The notes under the pieces were generated by a model. That model saw only the letters and a list, made by a program, of their open reading frames with translations. It was not told the DNA's origin and did no database searches. A stretch of DNA of 64,000 nucleotides. Origin: Oscillospiraceae bacterium (GTDB taxonomy: Bacteria > Bacillota > Clostridia > Oscillospirales > Acutalibacteraceae). Shown here piece after piece: positions 10,498 to 18,415 of the stretch. The stretch lies in NCBI GenBank assembly GCA_015065785.1, contig SVPR01000002.1, forward strand, positions 62,001 through 126,000. The letters are read 5' to 3'. Made by a program: the position numbers and the translations under genes. Position 1 is the first letter of the stretch. Each line of letters opens with the position of its first letter.

Positions 10498-10535
10498 TTT
10501 AAACACCCCTTTTGTTTATGGAAGTAGTCAATATT

Positions 10536-10564
10536 ATAATATAACAAGTGAAGTTTGTTGTCAA
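10536..10564 (-). promoter_or_regulatory. Sigma-A promoter of the HTH-membrane protein gene
   Basis: Minus-strand TTGACA (10564-10559) and TATTAT (10541-10536) with an exact 17-bp spacer, 39 bp ahead of the ATG. It is a near-consensus promoter. Confidence 0.75.
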
Positions 10565-10570
10565 GGCTGT

Positions 10571-10860
10571 TAGGAACAAGGGAACAGAAAGTAGGAAACG
10601 GGAAACAGGGTTTTCTAAGTGCTGAGTGCAGAATGCAGAGTGCTGAGTTTCGGAACGCTACGCGTTTGATTGTAATTATTAGTCAATAAAAACAACAAGT
10701 TCTATCATTTTTAGTTTGCAAAAAACTTTAAATGATAGAACTTATCTTTTTGTTATTAAATTATAATTGCCAACGCAGTTCCGAAATTTTCAATTTTCAA
10801 CTTTCAATTTTCAATTATAATTACGGCGTAGCCCCGAAATTCAGCATTCAGCACTTAATC
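10571..10860. repeat. Composite palindromic repeat, copy B
   Basis: The left 7-bp arrays (GGAAACA-type words 10574-10610; AGTGCTG/AGTGCAG/AATGCAG 10620-10646) end in TTTCGG and a small hairpin AACGC-TAC-GCGTT. The core hairpin is 10697-10743 with the same 14-bp arm as copy A and inner AGTTT/AAACT. To the right are TTATAATT, a small hairpin AAC-GCA-GTT, CCGAAATT, an ATTTTCA/ACTTTCA array to 10816, then GGC-GTA-GCC, CCGAAATT and a short ATTCAGC array. It fills the whole 378-bp gap between the HTH gene promoter and the fusion gene's stop. Confidence 0.85.
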
Positions 10861-10875
10861 GAAACTCTGTTTCGA

Positions 10876-13404
10876 TTAAGCAGTTTCTACTGAATTTGCC
10901 TTTTGAAGATTATACTTCTCAATAGCATTTTCACGCATTTTATATTTAAGAATTTTACCTGCAGCATTCATTGGGAATGAATCAACAAAGTCAATATATT
11001 TTGGTACCTTGTGACGAGCCATATGGTCCATAATGTATTGCTTCATTTCTTCAATTGTCATTGAAACATCTTCTTTAAGAATGATGCAAGCCATAATTTC
11101 TTCGCCGTATTGCTCGTCAGGGACACCAATAACCTGAACATCCTTAACATTTTCGTGGGTGTAAATGAATTCCTCAATTTCTTTAGGATAAATGTTTTCA
11201 CCACCACGGATAATCATATCCTTAAGTCTGCCTGTGATACGGTAGTTGCCCTCAGGTGTTCTGCAAGCAAGGTCACCGGTATGAAGCCAACCGTCTTTAT
11301 CAATAGCAGCAGAGGTTGCTTTAGGCATTTTGTAGTAGCCTTTCATAATGTTGTAGCCACGGGCAACAAATTCGCCTGTAACTTCATCAGGACAATCCTC
11401 ACCGGTTTCAGGGTCAACAATTTTACACTCAATTTCAGGGAGTGCTCTACCAACTGTAGCAACACGGACATCAAGCGGGTCATCAGTTGAACTCATTGTG
11501 CAACCGGGTGAAGCCTCAGTCTGACCGTAAACAATAGTGATTTCTTTCATATTCATTTTATTGACAACATCCTGCATAACAGAGATAGGGCAAGGGCTAC
11601 CCGCCATAATACCTGTACGCATATATGAAAAGTCTGTTTTCGGGAAATCGGGGTGCTCTAAAAGAGCAATAAACATTGTAGGAACACCGTGGAATGCTGT
11701 AATTCTTTCAGAATTTATACAAGCAAGTGCAGGCTTCGGTGAGAAATAAGGAAGCGGTAAAATTGTTCCGCCGTGTGTCATTGTTGCGGTCATAGCAAGA
11801 ACCATACCGAAGCAATGGAACATAGGAACCTGAATCATCATTCTGTCGGCAGTTGAAAGGTCCATTCTGTCACCGATATTTTTACCGTTATTTACAATGT
11901 TGTAGTGAGTGAGCATAACACCTTTAGGGAAGCCTGTTGTACCTGATGTATATTGCATATTACAAACATCATTAACATCAACTGTAGAAGCAAGTCTGTA
12001 AACCTCTTCTTTTGGTACCAATGGTGCTCTTCCGATTGCTTCTTCCCAGGTAAGACAGCCTTTTTTCTTGAAGCCGACTGTAATAACATTTCTTAAGAAT
12101 GGTAATCTTTTTGAGTGAAGTGGCTCACCGGGAACTGTTGTTTCAAGCTCGGGGCAAAGTTCACCAATAATTTCGTCGTAATTTGAGTCACGGTATCCGT
12201 CAATCATAATAAGTGTATGAGTGTCAGATTGCTTAAGTAAGTATTCAGCCTCGTGGATTTTGTAAGCGGTGTTCATTGTAACAAGAACTGCACCGATTTT
12301 AGTTGCTGCCCAGAATGCGATGTACCATTGTGGCACATTTGTTGCCCACACTGCAACATGGCTACCCGGCTTAATGCCAAGCGAAATAAATGCACGACAG
12401 CATTCATCAACATCATCACGGAATTCTGAATATGTTCTTGTGTAGTCAAGTGTTGTGTATTTAAAAGCATACTGGTCAGGGAATTCCTCAACCATCTTAT
12501 CAAGCACCTGTGAGAATGTGGCTTCAATAAGAGTTTCCTTTTTCCATACATATTTACCGGTGTGAGTTTTGTTTGAGTAAAGAGTTTTCTTTGCTCTTGA
12601 AGTGTTACCGAACTGAGCCATAAAACTGACAAAGTGTGAAAAAATAATTTCCATATCGTCAAGCTCAGGCATCCATTTAGGGTCCCACTCAATTGAAGCA
12701 AAGCCGTTGTAGTTTACAGAAGTAAGTGCTAAAACTGCTTCTTCTATAGGGTATTCACCCTCACCAATAAGGCAATATTTAATTTCGCCATCTTCTTTTT
12801 GGGCATCCTTAATATGAACATGCTTAACATAAGCACCTAAATTTTTAATTGTAGCTTCAGGCTCTTCACCTGCAATGAAATATGGTGAGTAAAAATCCCA
12901 GAGGGCAGCAAGTGAATCGCAGGAGAATGTGTTAAGCACCTCAAGTAATTTTGTAGTATCTGAGAAAATACCTGAAGTTTCAATGATAATTGTAATATTC
13001 TTCTTTTCAGCCTTTGGAATAATATCTGAAAGAACTGAAATAACCTCTGCCTTTTGCTCCTCATAATCGGCACCTGTGTCAGTAGCTTTTATGCGAACAT
13101 AAGGAATGTGAAGTGTAGAAGCAATTTCAAGACATTTTTCGAGTTCCTTTAAGAAATCATCCTTGTCGTTTTTTGAAGCAGGGTTAGTAAGTGTATCAAT
13201 ACAAGGAATTCTTAAATTTTTCTCATAAAGGTCACGAACAGTTGCTTGTGCGGCACTCATATAAAAAGCACCGTTTTTTTCTGTGAAGGATGGGTTGTTT
13301 ACATTGTGGAGCTCGATTCCGTTAAAGCCTTGCTCTGTTGCAATTCTGCAGAAATCTTCCCATAAATAGCCGTGCCAGCCTTTTGTTGAAAAAGAAAGTT
13401 TCAT
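10876..13404 (-). CDS. Fusion of a sugar-isomerase-type TIM barrel with an acyl-CoA ligase
   Basis: 842 residues in one open frame. Residues 1 to about 275 match the xylose-isomerase-like TIM barrel (sugar phosphate isomerase/epimerase, IolE type), with IIIETSG, ALWDFYSP, VKHVHIKD and ASIEWDP, which carry the metal-site E, D, H and E expected of the fold. Residues from about 290 to 842 are a full adenylate-forming enzyme: YTSGTTGFPKGV (about 484-495), YGQTEAS, GWLHTGDLA, RLKDMIIRGGENIYP and a C-terminal AAGKILKYKM lysine block. That half should activate a carboxylate to an acyl-CoA. The joined arrangement is unusual. GAGGTG lies 8 bp before the ATG, and the gene follows the LeuA-like gene by 12 bp under one T-box. 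The substrate is unknown. Confidence 0.88.
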   Translation of the reverse strand: MKLSFSTKGWHGYLWEDFCRIATEQGFNGIELHNVNNPSFTEKNGAFYMSAAQATVRDLYEKNLRIPCIDTLTNPASKNDKDDFLKELEKCLEIASTLHIPYVRIKATDTGADYEEQKAEVISVLSDIIPKAEKKNITIIIETSGIFSDTTKLLEVLNTFSCDSLAALWDFYSPYFIAGEEPEATIKNLGAYVKHVHIKDAQKEDGEIKYCLIGEGEYPIEEAVLALTSVNYNGFASIEWDPKWMPELDDMEIIFSHFVSFMAQFGNTSRAKKTLYSNKTHTGKYVWKKETLIEATFSQVLDKMVEEFPDQYAFKYTTLDYTRTYSEFRDDVDECCRAFISLGIKPGSHVAVWATNVPQWYIAFWAATKIGAVLVTMNTAYKIHEAEYLLKQSDTHTLIMIDGYRDSNYDEIIGELCPELETTVPGEPLHSKRLPFLRNVITVGFKKKGCLTWEEAIGRAPLVPKEEVYRLASTVDVNDVCNMQYTSGTTGFPKGVMLTHYNIVNNGKNIGDRMDLSTADRMMIQVPMFHCFGMVLAMTATMTHGGTILPLPYFSPKPALACINSERITAFHGVPTMFIALLEHPDFPKTDFSYMRTGIMAGSPCPISVMQDVVNKMNMKEITIVYGQTEASPGCTMSSTDDPLDVRVATVGRALPEIECKIVDPETGEDCPDEVTGEFVARGYNIMKGYYKMPKATSAAIDKDGWLHTGDLACRTPEGNYRITGRLKDMIIRGGENIYPKEIEEFIYTHENVKDVQVIGVPDEQYGEEIMACIILKEDVSMTIEEMKQYIMDHMARHKVPKYIDFVDSFPMNAAGKILKYKMRENAIEKYNLQKANSVETA

Positions 13405-13416
13405 TTAATTCACACC

Positions 13417-14823
13417 TCAGTTCTCTTCGAAAATAATCTTGTTAATTGCATTTATATATGCACGGATACTTGCGCCGATAATATCAGTAGAAACACCGTT
13501 ACCTGAATAAAGCTTGCCGTTTGAACGAAGCTTAACTACTGCTGAGCCTGTTGCTTCTCTGCCCTCTGTAACAGAATGAATCTGAAAATCATCAAGCTCG
13601 TAGTGGTGACCTACAATTTGCTCAATTGTAGTGAAAGCAGCATCAATAGGGCCGTCACCAATGCCGATAGCCTGTTTGTTTTCGCCATCCTTTTCAAGTG
13701 TAATCTGAGCAGATGAAGTAATAATATTACCTGTGTTAATAACATAATCAACTAATTTATAAGCAGGTGTAACCTGGAGCGCTGTTGCAGCAACAATAGC
13801 GTCAAGCTCTTTGTTAGAAATAGTCTTTTTACTTGCAACAGATTTAAAGCGTTCATAAACCTTTACATTGTCATCATCAGAAAGGTCGTAGCCTAACTCT
13901 TTAACTGCTTTTAAAACAGTTTCCTGTGAATCATTTTCTGTTAAGTTGAATTCACTTGCAGGTACACTACTTGTAGTTTCTGTAACTGAAACAATGTGCT
14001 TACCATCAGCAATTTTAGAAACCTGATTGATTATTCTTAAAAATTCGTTATATTTAAGTGAACAGAAAATGTTGAGCTTGTCACCACTGTTTCTTATTAT
14101 GTTTGAAATTGTGATGATTGAAGCAATATTTGCATTATACGAAGAGCATTTGATTTCTGTTGCACCGTGAGTAGCTGCAAGCATTGAAGAAGCAGCGGCA
14201 CAACCGTTTGTATCTTCGCACATAACACCTAAATTAACATTTTTAAGCTCAGGAATTGCTTTAACAGTTTCATCAATAAAGCTTATGAAAGCGTCCGGTA
14301 ACATAGAAGCTTCGTTGTCGCAGATTGTAACTGTTGTAGCACCTGCTGAAATAGCAGTTTTAACAGCAGAAACCAAAACATCATTTTCAGCTCTTGTAGC
14401 ATCAAGTGCTACGAATTCAACATCACTGCAAAGAGAAACAGCCTTTTCAACTAATGCTTTAATAAGCTCAATCATTTTAGGGGCTTTCTTGTGACAGGTG
14501 TATTCCATTCCGACAGGGGATATAGGGAGCGCAATTGAAAGTCTTGGTTTAGAAGCAGATTTAATTGCATTATATGTAGCTTCTACGCTTTCAACAGTCT
14601 GACCTACCTGAACACTCATTGTGCTGTTTTTTAAGAATGCACAGGCGGTTTTTAAAAGAAGTGTATCTGTTTTTTCATTTTCTATTGCAGGGAATTCAAC
14701 AACATCAACATTTGCACTTTCTAAAAGTCGTGCAATTTCAACCTTTTCTTTGAAACTTAAAGTCGCTTCACTTCCTTGTGATTTAAGTAAAATTGTGCGG
14801 TCTGAAATTCTGATTTTGTTCAT
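13417..14823 (-). CDS. 2-isopropylmalate-synthase-like protein lacking the catalytic residues
   Basis: 468 residues, shorter than the roughly 510 of full LeuA. It aligns with LeuA through MEYTCHKKAP, VEFVALDATR and AGATTVTICD, and has a well-preserved C-terminal leucine-sensing dimer domain (GIGDGPIDAAF, HSVTEGREATG, GVSTDIIGASIRAY). The key active-site motifs are changed: where LeuA has TLRDGEQ this has ILLKSQG (about 11-17), and where LeuA has HCHNDLG this has MCEDTNG (about 199-205), so the metal-binding Asp and both His are gone. It may be a non-catalytic regulatory or scaffold protein or do different chemistry. The gene is intact, with AAAGGA 8 bp before ATG 14823, and is governed by the T-box leader. 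Confidence 0.85.
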   Translation of the reverse strand: MNKIRISDRTILLKSQGSEATLSFKEKVEIARLLESANVDVVEFPAIENEKTDTLLLKTACAFLKNSTMSVQVGQTVESVEATYNAIKSASKPRLSIALPISPVGMEYTCHKKAPKMIELIKALVEKAVSLCSDVEFVALDATRAENDVLVSAVKTAISAGATTVTICDNEASMLPDAFISFIDETVKAIPELKNVNLGVMCEDTNGCAAASSMLAATHGATEIKCSSYNANIASIITISNIIRNSGDKLNIFCSLKYNEFLRIINQVSKIADGKHIVSVTETTSSVPASEFNLTENDSQETVLKAVKELGYDLSDDDNVKVYERFKSVASKKTISNKELDAIVAATALQVTPAYKLVDYVINTGNIITSSAQITLEKDGENKQAIGIGDGPIDAAFTTIEQIVGHHYELDDFQIHSVTEGREATGSAVVKLRSNGKLYSGNGVSTDIIGASIRAYINAINKIIFEEN

Positions 14824-14891
14824 AACAGTAATCCTTTCGAGATTATAAAAATTTATTGATAATTGTTTTTAGTGGTAGCGGACAAAACAAA

Positions 14892-15175
14892 TAAAAAACC
14901 TGAGCCAAAGCATATTACTTTTGACTCAGGGACGAATTTTTAATAATCCGCGGTACCACCCCGCTTACTGTGTTACACAGTCACTCGTTAAGACTCAATT
15001 AAGTCCGTAGCCATGGTAACGGGGCAACCGTAGCTTCTTACTCACGAAAACGCTTCTGAAGCTCTGCTCTGGAACGAGACCACATTAATGAAACATATCG
15101 ACTCGCACCAACCGCCGACTCTCTGAAAAGTTTTACTCAAAAATGCGTAATTCCTTCAATGCATTTATCAATATG
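14892..15175 (-). ncRNA. T-box leader (tRNA-sensing riboswitch) with terminator
   Basis: On the minus strand the leader runs from about 15175 and has the stem I features AGTA, AGAGAG and GGTTGGTG, then the T-box block GGTGGTACCGCG (14960-14949) and TTCGTCCCT. An intrinsic terminator with arms CCTGAGTC and GGCTCAGG lies at 14930-14899, followed by TTTTTT. T-boxes sense uncharged tRNA and let transcription into the operon when that amino acid is short. The specifier codon could not be fixed by eye (TTC or CTT in the region near 15003-15000 are candidates); leucine would fit the downstream gene but is not shown. Confidence 0.95.
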
Positions 15176-15181
15176 TGAAGT

Positions 15182-15210
15182 ATAATATCACTTGAAAGCG
15201 TTGTTGTCAA
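15182..15210 (-). promoter_or_regulatory. Promoter of the T-box operon
   Basis: Minus-strand TTGACA (15210-15205), 17 bp, TATTAT (15187-15182). Transcription would start near 15175, just before the T-box stem I. Confidence 0.8.
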
Positions 15211-15405
15211 GGGTGTTTCGTAAAAAAGTTAATCTTAGTGAGAAATAGTGATAAGATTCTTTTTGTTAATGTGCTGAAATAGAAAAATAATAAGAAATGT
15301 ATATGGTATTATGGATTATAGATTGTTGTATAATTGTCAATCTACAAATTATGTAACATTTTATTCCCCCCTAAAAAAGTGTTACAGGTGTGAAAGGGTG
15401 TTTTT
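15211..15405. other. Upstream region of the chemoreceptor gene
   Basis: A+T-rich stretch between the T-box promoter and the chemoreceptor. A GATTG/CAATC inverted repeat (15321-15342) spans a TATAAT-like word, and AAAGGGTG sits 5 bp before the start codon. I see no clear -35 element and no gene. Confidence 0.4.
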
Positions 15406-17259
15406 ATGAGAACTACACTTAAAGCAAGACTTTTAAGGCTCACATGCATAAGCGTTGTTGTTGCTTCTTTGATTGTGACAATTGCTGCTGAGATCGGAAT
15501 TTTTTCATTATCAAAAGCGAACACAGAACAGAACGGGTTAACAGTTGTTTCTATTGCTGAAAAGACCTATAATGAAGAAATAGTTTATCTCACAGATTGT
15601 CTTTTAGAAGCGGAAGAAAATCTTGATGGTGACGCAACCTTTGAAAAAGTTTTCTGGCACGGTAATTTTGATGGTTATGATTACAGTGCGGTAAACCATA
15701 TTATTGAATCAGCCAACACTGAGTATATGGTGGTCACACCTTTTGTAAATAACGAGGATGGCGACTATGTAACACTCGTAGCTTTAAAGCGTGACGAGGG
15801 GATAATCATAGGCGAATTGGCAGAGGATTATTTCAGTGCAATTTTAGGCTCAATGAAATTAAATGAATCTGATGTAGGTTATATTGCTAATTCAAACGGT
15901 GATATTGTTCTTTCAGTAGATTATGATATTGACACTACAAATAATAGCTTAGTTGATGATATAGGCTATGGTGCAGTTGTAGAAAGCTTTTCAAATCCTG
16001 AAAGCTCAGTTGCAAAAATAGCGAGTCCGTTAGTAAGAGATGGGGCAGAAATGACTGTTGCGCAAACTGCTGTTTCTGAATATGGCTATTCTATTATTTA
16101 CGGAACAAGCGAAAATGGTACATATAGTCAGGCAATTTCAATAGGTATTGCATTGGTGTTGATTGTTGTAGTTCTTTTTGTAATTGCGTATGTAATTGCT
16201 AATCTGATTTCAAAGCAGGTTGTTGCACCAATTGTCAGCACAACTAACCGTCTTGTTCGTGTTGCAGAGGGTGATTTACACGGCGAGGTTGCTGTTAGTC
16301 AGCGTGGCGATGAAACACAGGTGCTTAACGAAGCATTGGTTAATACAGTCAAAGAATTCTCTGCATATATTAAGGATATTGAGCGTTTCTTATCTGAACT
16401 CAGTGAGGGTAACTTGAATGTCACAAGTGATTTAGAATATGTTGGTGATTACAGTAAAATCAGAGAAGCGTTAGTTAAAATCCGTGATAATTTAAAGAGT
16501 ACAATTTTCGGTATTAAAACAGTCAGTGAGCAAGTGGCTTCAGGTTCAGATACACTTTCTTCAAGTGCTCAATTATTAGCGTATAACACTTCTGAAGAAG
16601 CTGCAACTCTTGAAGAAATCAGTTCTATGACTAATGATATTGAAACTAATGTAGGTAAAAATGCAAATGCTACAGTTGAAGCATCTGAGCTTCTTAAAAA
16701 TGTTGTTGCTACTGTTGAAACAGGTAGCAGGAAGATGAGCGAAATGAAAGAATCTATGGACGAAATTCAACGCTCATCAGAAGAAATTGAAAAAATTGTT
16801 AAGATGATTGATGATATTGCATTCCAGACAAATATTCTTTCTCTTAATGCGGCAGTTGAAGCGGCACGTGCAGGTGCCGCCGGTAAAGGCTTTGCAGTTG
16901 TTGCTGATGAAGTAAGAAATCTCGCGACAAAATCTGCAGAGGCAGCAAAAAATACAATGACTCTTGTTGAAACAAGCTCACGCTCTGTTAAGCTCGGCGG
17001 AGAATTAACCAACGAAACAGATCAATCACTTAAGGCGATTCACATTTCAATTGGTCAGTTTGCAGGGCTTATGGATGGTATTACAGAAGCTTCTAAAGAG
17101 CAGGAGGGTGCTATCAAGCAGATTACATTAGGTATTGAACAACTTGCAAATTCTGTTCAATCCAATTCTGCTACTGCACAACAAAGTGCTGCTTCTACAA
17201 ATGAACTTAACAGACTTGCGGGTACACTTAAAGACGAGGTAGAACATTTTGAGGTTTAA
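15406..17259 (+). CDS. Methyl-accepting chemotaxis protein
   Basis: 617 residues with standard architecture: membrane segment about 9-32, an extracellular Cache-like sensing domain about 33-240, a second segment about 243-268, a HAMP region (and a second HAMP-like stretch to about 370), then the MCP signalling domain with the hairpin tip [20 protein letters not shown] and ADEVRNLA. The protein signals to CheA/CheW, so the cell is presumably motile, though no flagellar or che gene is in the window. It ends HFEV without a CheR-binding pentapeptide. The gene appears monocistronic. The ligand is unknown. Confidence 0.95.
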   Translation: MRTTLKARLLRLTCISVVVASLIVTIAAEIGIFSLSKANTEQNGLTVVSIAEKTYNEEIVYLTDCLLEAEENLDGDATFEKVFWHGNFDGYDYSAVNHIIESANTEYMVVTPFVNNEDGDYVTLVALKRDEGIIIGELAEDYFSAILGSMKLNESDVGYIANSNGDIVLSVDYDIDTTNNSLVDDIGYGAVVESFSNPESSVAKIASPLVRDGAEMTVAQTAVSEYGYSIIYGTSENGTYSQAISIGIALVLIVVVLFVIAYVIANLISKQVVAPIVSTTNRLVRVAEGDLHGEVAVSQRGDETQVLNEALVNTVKEFSAYIKDIERFLSELSEGNLNVTSDLEYVGDYSKIREALVKIRDNLKSTIFGIKTVSEQVASGSDTLSSSAQLLAYNTSEEAATLEEISSMTNDIETNVGKNANATVEASELLKNVVATVETGSRKMSEMKESMDEIQRSSEEIEKIVKMIDDIAFQTNILSLNAAVEAARAGAAGKGFAVVADEVRNLATKSAEAAKNTMTLVETSSRSVKLGGELTNETDQSLKAIHISIGQFAGLMDGITEASKEQEGAIKQITLGIEQLANSVQSNSATAQQSAASTNELNRLAGTLKDEVEHFEV

Positions 17260-17270
17260 AATATTTTTGT

Positions 17271-17297
17271 TTGACATTTCATAAATTTGGATATAAT
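17271..17297 (+). promoter_or_regulatory. Promoter of the rubrerythrin gene
   Basis: TTGACA (17271-17276) and TATAAT (17292-17297) with a short 15-bp spacer; a 17-bp spacer would give TAATAT instead. It is placed 38 bp before the start codon. The sequence GTTTGACATTTC may also carry a regulator site but no dyad is clear. Confidence 0.6.
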
Positions 17298-17334
17298 ATT
17301 ATAGTAATAAGTTTATAAAAAAGGAGTGTTTGCT

Positions 17335-17868
17335 ATGGAACTTAAAGGTTCAAAAACAGAAAAGAATTTAATGGAAGCTTTTGCAGGTGAAAGCCAGGCA
17401 AGAAATAAGTACACTTATTTTGCTTCTGTTGCTAAAAAAGAGGGTTATCAGCAGATTTCTGCTATTTTTGAAGAAACTGCAAATAACGAAAAAGAACACG
17501 CGAAAATGTGGTTCAAGGCTTTAGGCGAATTAAGTAACACAGCTCATAATCTCGCTAAAGCAGCAGAGGGCGAAAACTACGAGTGGACTGATATGTATGA
17601 CAGATTCGCTAAAGAAGCCGAAGAAGAAGGCTTTTTCGATTTAGCTGAAAAATTCAGAAAGGTTGGCGAAATTGAAAAAGCACACGAAGAACGCTACAGA
17701 GCGTTACTCAAAAATATTGAGATGCAACAGGTATTCGAAAAAGCAGAAGAAACAATGTGGGAATGCAGAAATTGCGGTCATCTTGTAATGGGTAAAAAAG
17801 CTCCGGAGGTTTGCCCTGTATGCGCTCATCCGCAAAGCTATTTTGAAGTAAGAAAAGAGAATTATTGA
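17335..17868 (+). CDS. rbr: Rubrerythrin
   Basis: 177 residues from ATG 17335 (AAGGAG 8 bp upstream). The N-terminal ferritin-like four-helix domain carries the di-iron ligands in [27 protein letters not shown] and [11 protein letters not shown]. The C-terminal rubredoxin-like domain has CRNCG and CPVC (about 145-163) for an Fe(Cys)4 site. Rubrerythrin reduces hydrogen peroxide in anaerobes using NADH-derived electrons. It has its own promoter and a clean terminator. Confidence 0.97.
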   Translation: MELKGSKTEKNLMEAFAGESQARNKYTYFASVAKKEGYQQISAIFEETANNEKEHAKMWFKALGELSNTAHNLAKAAEGENYEWTDMYDRFAKEAEEEGFFDLAEKFRKVGEIEKAHEERYRALLKNIEMQQVFEKAEETMWECRNCGHLVMGKKAPEVCPVCAHPQSYFEVRKENY

Positions 17869-17875
17869 TAAAAAA

Positions 17876-17900
17876 GGTCAGCGTTTGCTGACCTTTTTTA
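17876..17900 (+). terminator. Intrinsic terminator after rubrerythrin
   Basis: GGTCAGC-GTTT-GCTGACC hairpin followed by TTTTTT, 7 bp after the stop codon. Confidence 0.9.
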
Positions 17901-17902
17901 TT

Positions 17903-18275
17903 AGGAAACAGGAAACAGGAAACAGGAAGCAGGAAACAGGAAGCAGGAAACAGGAAACAGGAAACAGGAAGCAGGAAACAGGAAACAGGAAGCAGGAAGC
18001 AGGAAACAGGAAGCAGGAAACAGGAAGCGGTGCTTCGCTAAGAACGAAATTATCCTATCATTTTAGCTGTTTTTTACATCAACTTTAAATGATAGAATAA
18101 ACTTTGTTTATAGAAATATTGAATTACAATAGCGTCGCAGACCCACAATTACGCATTACGCATTACGAATTATAATTGCCAACGCAGTTCCGAAATTTTC
18201 AATTTTCAACTTTCAATTTTCAATTGAAAACTGTTTCCTGCTTCCTGTTTCCTGCTTCCTGATACTTGTTCTCAA
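17903..18275. repeat. Composite palindromic repeat, copy C (longest 7-bp array)
   Basis: CAGGAAA/CAGGAAG repeats run without a break for about 125 bp (17903-18028), about 17 units. The core hairpin is 18050-18100 (arms TTATCCTATCATTT and AAATGATAGAATAA, one mismatch). Then come GTC-GCA-GAC, an ATTACGC array (18148-18170), TTATAATTGCC, AAC-GCA-GTT, CCGAAATT, an ATTTTCA/ACTTTCA array (18194-18224) and finally the inverse words CTGTTTC/CTGCTTC (18230-18262). The block TTATAATTGCC to the end of the ATTTTCA array is identical to that in copy B. Confidence 0.85.
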
Positions 18276-18325
18276 AAAATTTACAATTTTATACAAAATC
18301 CCTGTAAAATATTAGTGATTTATTG

Positions 18326-18354
18326 TTGACATCATTATACAATTATGCTAATAT
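18326..18354 (+). promoter_or_regulatory. Promoter of the LRR-dockerin gene
   Basis: TTGACA (18326-18331), 17 bp, TAATAT (18349-18354), followed by about 60 bp of leader before the ATG. Confidence 0.7.
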
Positions 18355-18415
18355 TTATCTATATGTAGTCTTTTGACTATAAATATGTATATATATAAAG
18401 ACGGGGGCTTAGCTC

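Noticed and set aside
10876..13404. The fusion as a sequencing error joining two genes
   Set aside because: There is no frame change, no internal ribosome site with a start near residue 280, and the linker reads as ordinary protein sequence.
14999..15006. Assigning the T-box specifier as TTC (Phe) or CTT/CTC (Leu)
   Set aside because: The stem I pairing could not be fixed by hand, so the codon is left open.
15321..15342. GATTG/CAATC repeat as a chemoreceptor operator
   Set aside because: Only five paired bases and no clear promoter alongside it.
17885..18088. 67-codon open frame reading KQETGNRKQETGS-type repeats
   Set aside because: It is the translation of the 7-bp array 17903-18028 and its surroundings, begins in the rubrerythrin terminator and has no ribosome site. 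Period 7 simply leaves frames open for 21 bp multiples.
17903..18262. CRISPR array
   Set aside because: Units are 7 bp with no unique spacers and there are no cas genes in the window.
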